Below, one piece after another: positions 35,951 to 48,990 of a stretch of DNA of 64,000 nt. The notes under the pieces are model-generated. The model worked only from the letters and a program-made list of their open reading frames with translations, was not told the origin of the DNA and made no database searches. Position 1 is the stretch's first letter. Every line of letters begins with the position of its first letter. A program made the position numbers and the translations under genes. The stretch is from Tenodera sinensis (lineage: Eukaryota > Arthropoda > Insecta > Mantodea > Mantidae), in NCBI GenBank assembly GCA_030765045.1, contig CM060963.1:68480617-68544616 (forward strand), written 5' to 3'.

Positions 35951-36049
35951 CCAGCTTTGTTATATATTGACTGGAGGAACAATTAAATCATATTTTTATT
36001 TCTCTATGTTTTGGAGTTAGGTCTGTACTCCATAAACTCAACTCTCTGC

Positions 36050-36640
36050 TTATAGCTTCAGGCTTTGGATATCAATCAGGGTGATAGAAAACACATGAGC
36101 CAAACAATAGACAAGCGGAGCGGATGTCAGGTGAGAGTTGGCAGGTGGAATCCCGCCGGAAGCTCGACATCTCAGCTTCCTCCTCAGGCTCGCCGAATTC
36201 TCTTCAAGGTCGCAGGTGCTATGCTTTGCTAATGCTTTCCTGGGGCGCTTCCTGGTGAAGTTACTCCAGTGTTCACCCAGTGATGTCCCGGGGAAGAATA
36301 TCCAGTTGAACCGGATCTGGTACAGAGCTAGCAGGATCCGCATGGCTTTCAGATCCGTGGACGGGACTGATTGCCACGGCGAGGTTTTCCCGAACTCTTT
36401 CTTCATCCTGGAGAGGCGAAAGCTGGTTCCCTTGCCAAAAAATAATAAACATCTCTTGAGTCCACTGAACTTCATCGCAGCTTCTTGGTCCAGCAGAGTT
36501 TCTTTTCAGAGAACTGTATGCGGATCTCCATTCTACAGACAATATATTCCTTCAGGCAAAGTATCAGCCAAAATTCTAGCATCTACATCTTTAAAATCTG
36601 AAGGAGGCTTCTTTGACAGAGTGTGAGAATGCCATATAAA
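36050..36640 (-). pseudogene. Unrecognised reading frame, possible pseudogene, GC-richer than surroundings
   Basis: One minus-strand frame runs from about 36600 to 36050. It reads FKDVDARILADTLPEGIYCL, stop, NGDPHTVL, stop, KETLLDQEAAMKFSGLKR, and then about 130 more codons including KALAKHSTCDLEENSASLRR and KLRCRASGGIPPANSH. The two stops are TAG after CTG and TGA after CTC, both one C-to-T change from CAG/CGA, which fits decay of a once-open frame. The plus strand is also open for 162 codons (36138-36626), so the coding strand is unsure. I recognise no domain on either strand. It could be a processed pseudogene or an anonymous repeat. Confidence 0.35.
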
Positions 36641-36852
36641 GAAAGTATTTTCTTGCTCCATTTATATGCCATCACATCTTAAGTCACATCGGCAGGCTTT
36701 TCCTTTGGAATAATTGCTCAACAGCAACGATGTTCACTCGTTTATTATCTCGGTACCTTTGGCCTTGTTTACATTGGATTTTCTTTATAAACATTAAAGT
36801 CACATAAAATGTACACTCTCATTCAGACTTCTAGACTCGAGAGAGAATGGGA

Positions 36853-37420
<568 letters not shown>

Positions 37421-37505
37421 TATAATGGTATTTATACCCTAATGCATTACAGGTTGCATTAGTATTTGTATTACCAACATTGTAATATCTATTACAAGAA
37501 ATAGA

Positions 37506-37624
37506 CAAAAATTCGATATCGAGGTTGCACCAGAATTAAGTGATTTGGGACCGCCTGAATATAAAAAAGGCATTTTTAGAAAAAGTTTGATGTGTTCATG
37601 TGTGTAACTGTCTAGGAACACGAT
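37506..37624 (-). repeat. Repeat A tail, inverted, fused to the next head
   Basis: aaaattcgatatcgaggttg, aaaggcatttttagaaaaag, short TG tract, cgataactaaaaa, then the head of the plus copy. Confidence 0.75.
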
Positions 37625-38390
37625 AACTAAAAAGTTTGTGTTGCACTCACATGACTTGCTCTACTCTTGTACTAACCATTCTTACAAACTCTTTATTCCT
37701 ATATCTTCTTAGTGTTAAGATAAACATTTGAACAAATTATCATATTGCTTATTTCCTTGTAGGTGCAAGGGGAATATTAGAATGCAGTAGGCTTTGTACG
37801 ATAGTCAAATCTGTTAAAACTTTGAGATTCCGTTCTCTTTGCACACTTAATACATAAAGAATTAACCTTGTTCCATTTCATAAAGTTAAGTTTTCCGAAA
37901 CTCACACGCATAATAAGGAATATCTTCGAAATGGTTCACCCTACAAGAAAATTTATTGACACATAAATTGTGTATTTTGGCAAGATCTGCATTTTTGTAT
38001 AGTATGATTTGGTCTATATCTAACGGTTTACCAGTTATGCAAAAGTTGTCCAGAGTAACTACAACTACAGGGGCTATAGCCAGAAAATTCAAGATATACA
38101 TTTCATTTGTCATAAAAATATCTCAAAGATATGACTTTTTAATTAAAATCGTTAGAGCTATTTTCAAGAAAATCAAAACTTTCGAAAAATTTTGTATATA
38201 AATGGTAGTTTAGGGTGGGGCTATTTTCTTCAAAATGTTCGTGTCGCATGCTTGAAAGTCATTAAACTTAAATACCAACTTTGGTTTTTAACCGAATTTT
38301 CGTTTTTGAGTTATGCTGTCCACAGACTGACACTAACTTCACACACACACGCACGCAGGCACACACACACACACGCACACACACCAATGT
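37625..38390 (+). repeat. Repeat A, copy ending in the CA slot
   Basis: Head gtgttgcactcacatgactt, middle with 68-codon-type frame (37986-38201), slot of CA/CG units 38339-38384. No tail. Confidence 0.9.
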
Positions 38391-38392
38391 AT

Positions 38393-38754
38393 TAGGCATT
38401 GTGTGTTTTAACAAGATTTACATTAACATTTTATGAAGTATGCAGAAGTTACCAACACTGCAGAGAACTTCTGGAGACATTCCCAGAAAATTCAAAATAT
38501 ACATTTTATTTAATATAAAAATATTTTCATCAAAATTATTAGAGCCAGATTTGAGAAAATCAAAATTCTTGAATAATGATCCATGTAAAGAGTAGTCGGG
38601 GAAGGGGGATTTTCTTGACAATCTTTGTGTTACTGCCCTGGAAGATGCTAAATTTAAATAAGTTTCTGACGGAGTTTTCGTTGTTGAGTTATGCTGTTCA
38701 CAGACGGACGGACACACTCACATGACTTTCTCTACCCTTGTACTAACTATTCTA
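38393..38754 (+). repeat. Repeat A, middle fragment joined at the slot to a new head
   Basis: gtgtgttttaacaagattta through gagttatgctgttcacagac, then ggacggacacactcacatga, where slot sequence runs directly into head sequence (actttctctacccttgtact). Confidence 0.8.
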
Positions 38755-39417
38755 TGATGTAGGCTTTCTGATGGGTTTGTGTATTTCAGTCCTGGTGAGA
38801 AGATAAGGGAATGTTATGAGATTATATAGATAATTACCAATAGCTCTCAGGATGTGAGGATTAAAGAGAAAATAAGAATTTCATTTCTCCTTCACCGCCC
38901 TCTTTATTGTGAAGATCCACACAAAATACTATGCAATTTCCGTTCCTCACTTCGGTCAGAAGATTTCCTTTATCCCACAATTAATACCAGATTTTAAAAA
39001 GTCAAATTTATTAAACACTATATTGTCTTCGCTAATGGACACAAGTGTCGGCTTTACATACGGTTTCGTATTTGCACATTTCACCAGTTTTTAAGAGTAG
39101 CTGATCATCCTTTTACTTCCCCTTTTTCTACTTTATTATTCTGTCACACAGGTTTTCTTTTATCTCGCAAACAAACTTCTATGCGGCTCGGCTTTTAATG
39201 CGAGTACGAACAGCTAACTTGCTATTTAAGAACTAAATCGCTCAATTTTCTTAGCAAACAAAGTCATTTATCCTTGAGAACGAAACTGCGACTTCACTTG
39301 TTCCTCGAAACGATAAGAAACGGTGTTAAATTTGTCATAAGGCAAGTTCCCACTCCAGACAAATTTGTCTTATACGATTCTTTACAATCTAATGTTGCTT
39401 GGCTGGGTATTTTAACA
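38755..39417. other. No gene recognised
   Basis: Nothing recognised. Confidence 0.5.
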
Positions 39418-39706
39418 TCATTACAAATCCTTATTCCTCTATCTTCAAGTTAATCTAGATAAGCATTTGTAGAAATTACCTGAGTGCTGATTTTCTTGTA
39501 GGGGAATGTGTGAATACAGTAGACTTTGAGCGATACTCGAATCTTTTAAAGCTGGTGGCTATTTGAAAGCTTTGAAATTCCGTTGTCTTTACATGGTCAA
39601 GGGATAAAAAAGTGAATAAGGACCTTCCATTTGAGAAAAGTGTAAGTATTGCAAAACTCACACAAATAACAAGGAATATCTCCGATATAGCTCACTTAAA
39701 AAAAAA

Positions 39707-39712
<6 letters not shown>

Positions 39713-39750
<38 letters not shown>
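39713..39750. repeat. (TA)n microsatellite within repeat A
   Basis: About 38 bp of TA at the position of a short A-rich tract in other copies. Confidence 0.95.
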
Positions 39751-39751
<1 letters not shown>

Positions 39752-40080
39752 CATAACTTGTTTGTTTTAACGGTGTCTATAATTCTGTATAGTAAGATAT
39801 GGGCTATTTCTTACGCTTTACCAGTTATACAAGAGGAAACAAGACTACACGGGCTTAAGTGAGAAAATTAAAAACATACATTTCATTCGCCATAAAAATA
39901 TATGAAACAAGTGGCATTTTAATCAAAATCGTTAGTCATTTTTGAGAAAATCATCATTTTCCATTTTAAAGGGCAGTTTAGGGTGGAGTAATTTTTTTCA
40001 AAATCTTTGTGTCGCATCTTTGGAACATATTAAACTTAAATGCGAATTTGGTTTTTAATCGACTTTGTTTTTACGCTGTA

Positions 40081-40178
40081 CGCGCGCGCGTACGAACGGA
40101 CGGACGGACGGACGGACGGACGCACGCACACACACACACACACACACGCACGCACGCACACACACACACACACACACA
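40081..40178. repeat. (CG)-(CGGA)-(CA) compound microsatellite in the repeat A slot
   Basis: cgcgcgcgtacgaacggacg with six CGGA units, then CA and CGCA units. Confidence 0.95.
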
Positions 40179-40305
40179 CCTTTTAAAAGTGGTTTCTTCT
40201 TTTATTCAGGAGGCTTCCAAACATATCTTTTGTGCAATTTCGACATCGATTTTTTGGGTCGAATACATTACTTTTCCCACTTACTATACGTAGTGGAAAA
40301 AGTAA

Positions 40306-40460
40306 TGAAAAGTTGGTTAGTTACCAAACTTTGCATTTAAGTTTAAGATCATTCATGGATGCGACACGAAGATTTTCAAAAGAGCTCCCACAGTCCAGGC
40401 TATCCTTTACATGGAATATTTTTCGAAAAGTTTGATTTTCTCAAAGGTTGCTCTAAGGCT
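40306..40460 (-). repeat. Repeat A, middle fragment, tail-to-tail with the previous copy
   Basis: agttggttagttaccaaact, catttaagtttaagatcatt, gatgcgacacgaagattttc. Confidence 0.75.
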
Positions 40461-41086
40461 CTTACTTTTTCTCCTCCAAATCACTTCCCCGGAGTTTGCG
40501 GTGCCTATGACCCTGTGCGCAGACAGGCAGGCTGGCGCAGATAAGGCAACAGGTGTTAAACACGTCACCGAAATATGCAAAGCATGCGAGAGTAGCGTAC
40601 GGCCTTGTACGCAGGTGTGGGGCTACTCTCATTTGTTCCCAGCGCATCCAGGTGTTTCCTCATCTGCAGGAAATTTTGTTCAAATGATAAAACTGCCCCA
40701 CCTGCGTACCCCAACAATACCACCCAAAAGCATTCCTCTCTTATTGCCTTAATTATTATCGACAACCTTTAAAAAATGTAAATGGATACCTTTGTCATAT
40801 CCAATCTGTTATACGGGTAACAATCGAGCAGTCGAGTTGCTGCTTCAATGTACGAAGAATACAAGAGAAAGTCTGTTTTAGGTGCGTTCGATACATGGAG
40901 CATGTCCTTCCGGGGGTTCACAAACCCCTGAACACATGAAGTTAAAATTTGGTAGAGTTGGAAGAAAATGTACTAATGGGAGATTAAATGGCGAAAGTTG
41001 AGCAACCTGTCATTTTCAGAATTTATTTAGCCACATAAATTGGAACTTCTTCTTTAATACCTTCTATGTATGAATTCGTGCATTTC
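40461..41086. other. GC-richer block without recognised gene
   Basis: 40480-40740 is clearly GC-richer and open in one plus frame (from 40411, 113 codons) whose first third is repeat A. The rest matches nothing I know. ttgtacgcaggtgtggggct and ccccacctgcgtaccccaac form an imperfect inverted pair (about 40605-40624 and 40694-40713). Confidence 0.35.
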
Positions 41087-41640
41087 CACTTTCTCTGTTA
41101 CTTATTCAGAGTAAGGAAGTATATTCCACACAAAATTTGATACCCAAACATATCATCGCAAATACACGTTTTGAGGTTCCATAGAGCAGTTAAGAAAAGT
41201 GTATATGTGCCTACAAGTGTGTGCTTGTGAACATCATAACTTAAATACAAAAAGCTGGATAAATACCAAACATAGTACTTAAGTTTAGGGTCCTCCAAGG
41301 TTTCAATACAAATATGTTCAAGAAAACCCATTCACCTCAAATTAATTTTTACTCGAACTAATCTTTATTCTCTCAAGCTTCCACGGCCATCGTTTAAAAT
41401 ATCTTGGCTATCCGGTTGTTGCCGCATCAAATTATAAAATATGACGCGGCAACAACCGGATAGCCAAGATATTTTGAACTAATCTTTGTTATTTATTATA
41501 ATTTTCTTAAAATGACGCTAAACAATTTCGATTAAAATATATGCACGACAAACAAAATGTATATATTGGATTTTCTAGCAATAGCTGGCAAGTCCTCTTT
41601 ATCCTCAATTACTTTGTAGAATTACTAAACATAACCCTGG
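41087..41640 (-). repeat. Repeat A, diverged copy containing a hairpin insertion
   Basis: Tail start cactttctctgttacttatt, aaatacacgttttgaggttc, small slot, middle; interrupted at about 41368-41475 by a perfect 30-bp inverted repeat. Confidence 0.7.
41396..41475. repeat. Perfect inverted repeat, 30-bp arms, 20-base loop
   Basis: Arms 41396-41425 and 41446-41475 are exact reverse complements (aaaatatcttggctatccgg at the start of the left arm). The phrase gaactaatcttt lies on both sides (41355 and 41476), as if duplicated when the hairpin arose. Confidence 0.95.
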
Positions 41641-43419
41641 GGACACATGAGCGCTTATTTTCTATGCGTTTAATGCACGTAATATGCGCGCAGCTCAGCT
41701 TCACTAGGCATATAATGGAAAAACACACATGCCCAGCATGTAATCAAGGTCATGAAAGCAAAGCGAGCGTAAACGCGCGTCTTACCAGAACTGAAATGCT
41801 AGAACGCGCGTAATCTAAAACCTGCGTGCGCACTGAACTCACCAGCATAACAAGAGAAGAAATGAAACACTTCAAATGCTGCGCGTTTAGTTTGTGTTCT
41901 GCTTTTCCAAGTGCCACTGCAAATGCAGAAATGGATACGGAGTGATTAATAAGTGGGGCTGAAATAACGTCCTGTATTATGGGATACCACTTGTGATGTA
42001 TACAAGGACAAGCGTCCCTTTGTATTTGAAAGAAGTTTATCAAATGAAGGAGCTGACAAAGAAAATAATTTCAAAAATGTTCACTATTTTCACGAAGGCA
42101 AGGATACAGTAAAAATTGCCGTGTAAACGTCTTTCACTATTAATTGTGTGTACCCACCACCTTCTTCCTTTTAGGCAAGACCCACTACAGCAGTAACTTC
42201 ATCAACTTCCATCTTCGAGAACTAAAACGACGATAGAATGTGTCTCAACCATGTGAGTTTAGATCTTAAACGTGCGTAAAAGCGGATGCAAAGATTGCGC
42301 TCCTGTGTTCCCGGCGTAAATGTTAGATCAAATCTTCCAATTCAAAAATATAGATCCTGTAAAACTTTAACAAGGTATTTAAAAATTCAAATAACACTCA
42401 ACTCAACTTTCTTTCTCTCTCTCTGTCTCTCTCCCTTCCTCTCTTTCTCTCTCTTTCTTTTGTGTATGTGTGTGCATGCATGCATGAAAAAGAAGAGAAT
42501 TTGAAAATCATCATCTATCATATGTTAACCTGTCTAAAAAGAGTTAACTATCAATTCGGGCTACTGTTTTCTATTTACATCTATGACAAACTAAGAGCTT
42601 TTTGTACAAATATTTTGTGGAACAGTGAGTAGACGAAATGAAATATGAAGGGATCAGAAACATGTTATGTTGACTCTTCCGAATGCGCGCAGTGTGTAAC
42701 TAGTACCTCTAGCTCAGAGCAAAGATATCGCTGCTGACCATCGAAAAGTAGAAGTCTGCACGTCCTAGCACAAGAAGAAGCGATGAGAAGTCAGAAGCTG
42801 CAATAAACCCACGCGAAGCCAGAATCACCTTTGCGTCAGCACGGGAAATTAATTTACACGAGTTTGAAAAATAGAGAAACAAACTAACAACTTTTAGGAA
42901 TGATCTCACGCCACTATTAGCTAATTCTCCAAAAAAGAAAGACAAATGACTTCATTGGCATGACAAAAGAAATTTTAAAGGAACGCGAAGGAGAAAGTAA
43001 ATTTAGGCAATAGCTCATTATTCTCATACTGGTTCTGGGATTTTAGTAATAAATTCCTTCTGAAGCAAGTGCGATTAAATTGCAGAAGAGGACTTATAAA
43101 CTACGAAAAATGTAAAATATACTGCAGCGAGGGTGCCACTAAACTGCGTAAGCTAAGCCGTAGCAGTTCCTGGTAAATTTTATTTTGTGCGGGAAATAAT
43201 CCTATGTTCTGTAAAAGTTTATAATATACTCTATAACAACCACTCGAGGCATTTCAACCAATTTGAAATTAATGGAAAACGTTCCCTAAGCTCCAAACTT
43301 GTGGTGTTTCTCCCCTAACTACATTTAATTTTGCAGCGATTTTCACCCAATTTCAAATCTGCTACTAAACTTTATTCAAACTCTTTCAGACAATATTATC
43401 ATTAACTTCTGCGTGTCAG
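41641..43419. other. No gene recognised
   Basis: 41690-41830 is rich in gcgcg motifs. A (TC)n-rich tract lies at about 42413-42458. A 78-codon minus frame at 42709-42945 is unrecognised. None supports a gene call. Confidence 0.4.
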
Positions 43420-43477
43420 GGGCCCTAATGACCGAGTTGTCAACGGGCCCTTAAACCCGACACACTCACTCACTCTG
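43420..43477 (+). repeat. Short dispersed repeat C, copy 3
   Basis: ggccctaatgaccgagttgt, caacgggcccttaaacccga, then cacactcactcactc. Confidence 0.5.
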
Positions 43478-44764
43478 TGTGTCAAGTGTGCCTTGTCCAG
43501 ACAATAATTTAAAATTGAAATGAGAAAAACTAGGTACATAAATGGATAAGCAGGAACTGTAGAGTGCAGATCAAAGTTATCAAATGAAAATGAATTAGTG
43601 GTGAATAAATATCAAATAGATTAATAATAATCAAGATAAATAATGATGATGATGATAACAATGATAATAAATAAGTGGAGAACAATATAACTAAATTTGT
43701 TTTGAATAACATATGACGAATTATGAAGCAATATTCAGCCACACATTGGAAAGACATTTGAAGCAACATTCGCCAGTTGTCGATTCAACAATTTTGTAGC
43801 CAAATTAGCGTTTTGTAGGTCACGTATTGATAAGACGTTTGAAGCAACAATACCTCACGCCACCTAATGACATCTCAAAGTCCTTTGATTCAATCCCTTT
43901 CCACCAATAGAGCACTGAGATTTTTCTCTCTGGGTATGCGTGGGTTTTGTTTGGAAAAGATGACGCTAATTATGGTAATATCTTTACTAAATGTTTCCTA
44001 TCTTTTCACTATTGCAGAGAGACGTTGCCGACCAGTGTAGATAAAGCAACTCAGCAGTTAAATCATACTGTGCTAAAAAGCTAAAAATATGCTTAATTAT
44101 AACATAAATGTAACATACAAATATCCCACACCAAAGAATTACAATGCGTTCACCTCGACTGACCAGCCAAAAGTGTTTGTTTACGAACTGAAGTGACGGT
44201 ACTAAAAACCATCACACCCTACTCAACTTTTAAAATTCGCTAGGCTATCTCTTTCTATGTTTGTTTTCTCTGTTCACTTATTATCGAAAATATTATTCCA
44301 ATTATACTTTTTTTTAAATTTGTAAACGATTTATTTTCTGATTAATTATTTCAGTATCAACTAATTCAGGTATAAATGATTATGAAGCAAACTTGTTGAT
44401 CCCATAAGGACAGTATTACAACATCCTTTATTTTGTTCTTCTCCAAGCCAAACTTATTCTATCACACAGGGAAGGACTTGATTAGCGTCCCAAGGACACC
44501 ACCATCAAAACTATTACCTCTGTTTATTGGAGTGCGTATTTTTCAAACAAAAATGGCATTGTATGATCGTACATATGCATTCATATACATGTACTTCATA
44601 TATCTCGAGTGTTTTGAATCAATAAGATATCCCTTTTTACTGATAACAGATATTGCTAACATATCGATCTTTCTAGTAATACTAGTAGAGGTAAGGCCAT
44701 AAACAGTTTGTGAATAGGTTTATGCGAACGTACAGGAGACTATGTTATGGTGTACGCCTATAAT
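43478..44764. other. No gene recognised
   Basis: A GATGAT/AATAAT-rich patch at 43625-43675. An 89-codon plus frame at 44433-44702 with hydrophobic ends is unrecognised. Confidence 0.4.
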
Positions 44765-44890
44765 AACCAAATCATGTCTATTTAAAGGATAGTTTGGAGC
44801 GTAAGGATATTCTTGAAATATTCGTGTCATATTCCTTGGAATATTCTGAATATAAAGGCCAACTTTCGAATTAAATTCTTTTGCCTTTTA
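44765..44890 (+). repeat. Repeat A, highly diverged fragment
   Basis: tctatttaaaggatagtttg, attcgtgtcatattccttgg, aaaggccaactttcgaatta follow the middle of repeat A. Confidence 0.5.
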
Positions 44891-45853
44891 TTTTTTAATT
44901 ATAAGATATTCATTACTTAATTTTTTTATCAAATAGGTGTTTTGTTTTTATTTTAACAATTTCTTATCGAATGAGATTGACTTTCATTTGTCTTTTATTT
45001 CTTTAATTATTTAACGAACATTTCGTCTTTTATTTACGCGTTCTCAAGCTCACTCGCTCATTCACTCACTCATTCTCTCTCTCTTTCTCTCTATCATATT
45101 TTAATGATACTTTTTGGGGGATTTAGGAAGCCTACTTTTCAAGGTTCTGCCCTTTTTCTATGTGATATAAAAAGGATTTAGCCAAATACTTGCGAAATAT
45201 TCAAAAGTAGGCTTCAATGGTTACTTTACCACTTCAAATATCTTTTAGGGGAATAAAACATAACGAAAAGTATTTCAAGTAAATGGCTGAATAGGTACCG
45301 AATAAATATCATATTTCCAATTATTCCAATTTTGTTTTCTGAAGCAGCGAGAGAGATGAGAGGGAGAGGACGGGGGGGGGGGGCAGAAAAACAAATGTTG
45401 GATAATCATTAAACCCAATATTTGTGTGCAGCAAGGCAAATATTGTCGCGAAATTCCCCAGCCACAAACAACTCTTGCAAGAACACAAAAATAACTATTC
45501 CTCATTTTTTTAAAAAACTGCTCAAATGATCAATTAAGAGATTAATTTATGAAATACTACCACAACATATGAATTAAAAGTTCCATCAAAGGCCAACTAG
45601 TTTAACTGAATTTTACACAAATAAAAAAATAAATACCTAAAACATACAAAAGCCCAATGTTGATAAAATGCAGAACTTTTTAAAATCCAGTCTGTGTCAT
45701 AACTTTTAGATTACTCTTTACAAGAAAATGTGTCCTATTGTCTGTCTTCTATATTTCTTCCGCCTTAGATAAACAGCATCAAAAGCAATGTGAATAGTAA
45801 GGTGGAACGAAATAAATAAGAGTGAAAGAGTAAGGAAAACACAAACAGAAATG
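44891..45853. other. No gene recognised
   Basis: A TC-rich tract at about 45056-45095, a poly(G) run of about 10 at 45373, and a 10-bp phrase gtaggctt(c/t)... in inverted position around 45130 and 45205. Confidence 0.4.
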
Positions 45854-46650
45854 AAAAATCTCGGGTGCGTTGCATCACATGCACTATATATATTTCAGCT
45901 TATTTTTCTGTCTAAGAGTGCTTTATGTTAATCGAGATAAATGTTTCAGAACTAGTTTTATTACACATTTTGTTACAAGTACCAGGAAAGTTATAGAATA
46001 CTGAAGCAACACTCAAATCTTTAAGCAACAAGTCATATGCTGGCTTTAAAATTCGATACTCTCTGCAACACAGCTCAGGAAACTAACGAATCTTATCTTA
46101 GTAAAAAAATAAAATAAATCAATGGGAGAGTTTCAGGATAACTTATATTGCAGATTGTGGAAAAAAGCCCACTACAGGCATCATGAGTGAGGCGCAGCAC
46201 TGGAGGCTGGGACTTGGTCAGTGCCCGAACCCCACCCCTCGGCCAATTATGAGATATTTGCGACCAGGGGTTGCTATCTAAATAAAGTAGCACCTCTATT
46301 GGGTCCTCAGGAACCTAACAAGGCTAAGTGCATTCCGAACCAGGTCTCCCTGTGGGGTAAATCTCCACGCCGATACCGAAAATCGAACCTGGGTCTCCCG
46401 CTTGGTAAGCAGCAGTGCTACCACCACGATCAGGAGGCGACCCGAGCTTTTTAGACCAATCAGAGAAAATTCAAGTCGTGTATTTTATTAACTACATGAA
46501 TATGCTAAACATATTGTGTTTTACTCAAATATTGGAGCCAAACTTTAAGGAAATGAAAAGTAACCAAAAATCTTCCCTGTCAAGGGTAGTTAAGGGTAGT
46601 TCTTCGAGTCGTACCTTTGAAAGTGGCAAACTTCAATATCAAGCGCAGTA
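45854..46650 (+). repeat. Repeat A, diverged copy split by a SINE
   Basis: Head aaatctcgggtgcgttgcat and middle to about 46100. It resumes after the SINE at about 46452 (agaccaatcagagaaaattc ... ccctgtcaagggtagttaag) up to aatatcaagc. Confidence 0.65.
46130..46446 (-). repeat. tRNA-derived SINE, family S2 copy 3, inserted in repeat A
   Basis: Minus-strand head gtagcactgctgcttaccaa, B box CAGGTTCGATTTTCGG, and body ggaatgcacttagccttgtt and gtgctactttatttagatag. The longest S2 copy here. Confidence 0.7.
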
Positions 46651-47009
46651 TTTATTCGAAACATCGGTTGAGCACTCAACATATTTCTAAATGATGAAAA
46701 TTGAGTTTTTGTTCTTGGACGCTGTTTAACTGCTATGGTTGTTAGCACTCCATTCTATATTTCACATGAAAGGCCGTTTAATTTGCTCAGATTTGCTCTA
46801 TCAGTCTTGAGATTCTTTTACGTCCTATAAATCTATGAATGGGACCAAGCTTTACTTCCTTTCCGAATGAAGCCATGTTAATAATTTTTCAGCCCGAAAA
46901 AATTCATGGGTTTGAACCTACGATGACTAATTCTCTCGCTCACTTTGTTTCTCATTCTCGTTATCTCTCTCATATAATGTATACCTACCAAGTATACCTA
47001 CCAAGCATT
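46651..47009. other. No gene recognised
   Basis: Nothing recognised. Confidence 0.5.
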
Positions 47010-47140
47010 TAGCTAAAATCCTTTCTGTTAGGTTCAAGAAACCTCAAAACAGTATTTCCGACGAAATCTCAAAAATTAATTTGTGGTTTCAGTAAACCTA
47101 TTGTATCTATCGATGTAGGTTAGTAGAGTACTTTAAAGAA
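47010..47140 (+). repeat. Repeat A, diverged tail
   Basis: gcatttagctaaaatccttt, caagaaacctcaaaacagta, tttccgacgaaatctcaaaa, ending gtaggttagtagagtacttt. Confidence 0.6.
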
Positions 47141-48483
47141 AGGATTCTCTAGCATAAAAATAAGGAGGTAAAAGAACAGAAGTCAAAACCTGTTGAAGAG
47201 GATGACAAATTGTAGGAAGAGCAAGTAAGTGTATATTTGCAGACGGATGAGCGGATGACAGAAAGAAGAACATATTAGGAATACTTCACCACTTCCTGTG
47301 TGGTGTGTCATTCTCGCAGTCTCTGGAATGTCTCTCTCTGGAGTTCTGCTGGACAATTCAGGAAGTAGTAAATATTCATCTCTGTAAACCTCCCTCCGAG
47401 AAAGAACAAAATACGTCATGCACAAGCAAACCTCAAGTGCCTGGGTTCGCGGGGGCGTGGTAGCACCCTAAAAACTTCTGTATTATGTCACTCAACTACC
47501 ATGAATCATGGGAAGCTGGGAACATACTTTCGCAATTGCTCTTCGTGGGCGGATACCCCATCTTCACGGCGATCTCAGGAAGATTCGAATCCGGCTGGTA
47601 TTTCCCTATATCGCTGTCATGCTAGGATATCACAGAGTCCCTAGAATGTATTTCACGACTTGGAAAGCCAAACAGTATTGTAATATTTATCAATTATAGT
47701 ACATGATGCCTGCAACACTACAGGGAACTACCCGAGGCTTTCAGAGTTGATATCTACAATAGCTTTAGCAAACAACTGTGCTATAAGAGGGAGCTATTGC
47801 TAATACTCCTAGGTGTAAAAGAAGCTTAAACTTCATTTTTCCATCAATTCTGGAGCTTTTCGGAAAGTAAATTAGACATTCCGTAACTTATCTAAGGTAG
47901 AAGCTGACATAAAAGAAAGTCCTAATATATAAAATGGATATTTAAAATTCTCGAATATGTGGCACTTTACTCCACGAAAACAAGAGAAAATAGTTTCATA
48001 AGACGTAAGGTGAGACTCATGATAGTGCTATCCTGCTTAATTTCTGAAACATTTTCTCAGAAAATATTTAAGCTCTTAAACTAAACTTCTCACAGGATAT
48101 AGTTAACTGACTTGAAGTTCATGTCTACATTTATAAAATGCTTTGTTTAATAAGGAAAATGGGATGTCTTTCTTAACTATGCCTTGTTTTCAATAAGAAA
48201 AGTTGTAATTATTTCTAAATGGCCAAACATTTTATCTACACCAAAGTAGAACCATGATGTCACTTAACCAACTTTTTGTCGACGTAAAACTAAACTGTTT
48301 TCAGTTGTTTTCAGTAGCTTATGAAAATAACAGGTAATTTATGGCAGGGAATATGTCACACTTGTGTACTCCAAACCAAAGCTCCACTGGGTCAAGGGGA
48401 CTGCTGCTCACAGCTTCCAAAATCCATCAAATGATCAAATAGTCAAAACAAGTTAATTCACTTTGCAATATACTTATTTAACG
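47141..48483. other. No gene recognised; possible SINE head at about 47540-47620
   Basis: AAGATTCGAATCCGGCTGG at 47580-47598 is B-box-like. Nothing else is recognised. Confidence 0.35.
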
Positions 48484-48484
48484 G

Positions 48485-48990
48485 AAAAAATCTGATGTGT
48501 TGTACTCATATAACTTTCTCTACTCCTGTATTAACCATTCCTACTAATTCTGATTACTATGTCTTCTTCGTGTTAGTTGAGTTAAACATTTGTAGAAATT
48601 ATCTTATTATTTATGGTCTTTTAGGTACAAGGAGAATATGGCAATACAGACTTTGAGCGATAGTCAAATCTTTTAAAGCACTCAGATTCGTTATCTTTTA
48701 AGGTTAACATATAAAAATATTAATAACAATGTTCTATTTGACGGAAGTAAAGTTCTCCAAAACCCACACAAATAACAGGGAATATTTCCGAAATGGTTCA
48801 CTCTACAAAAAATGTATTTGACATAAATTATGTATTTCACCAAGATATACGTTGTAATGCAAAAGTCATCAAGAGTAAACAGTAGATTCAGGCAGCTTCA
48901 AAACATATACTTCCGGTGAAATTTGGACATCGAATTTTTGGGTCGAATCAATACTGCCACTCCTTGCTATACGTAGTAGAGACAGTAAAA
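48485..48990 (+). repeat. Repeat A, internally deleted copy
   Basis: Complete head (aatctgatgtgttgtactca). The middle breaks off at about 48882 (aagagtaaacagta) and jumps to the tail (gattcaggcagcttcaaaac). The end is the ACGTAGTAGAGACAGTAAAA variant. About 380 bp including the slot is missing. Confidence 0.85.

Larger units (their letters stand above)
39418..40305 (+). repeat. Repeat A, near-complete copy
   Basis: Starts within the head (acaaatccttattcctctat), carries (TA)n at 39713-39750, middle, slot of (CGGA)n and CA/CG, and tail with the ACTATACGTAGTGGAAAAAG ending. Confidence 0.85.

Noticed and set aside
44433..44702. 89-codon frame with hydrophobic ends as a membrane protein
   Set aside because: AT-rich DNA yields such hydrophobic frames by chance; no promoter, conservation or homology is visible.
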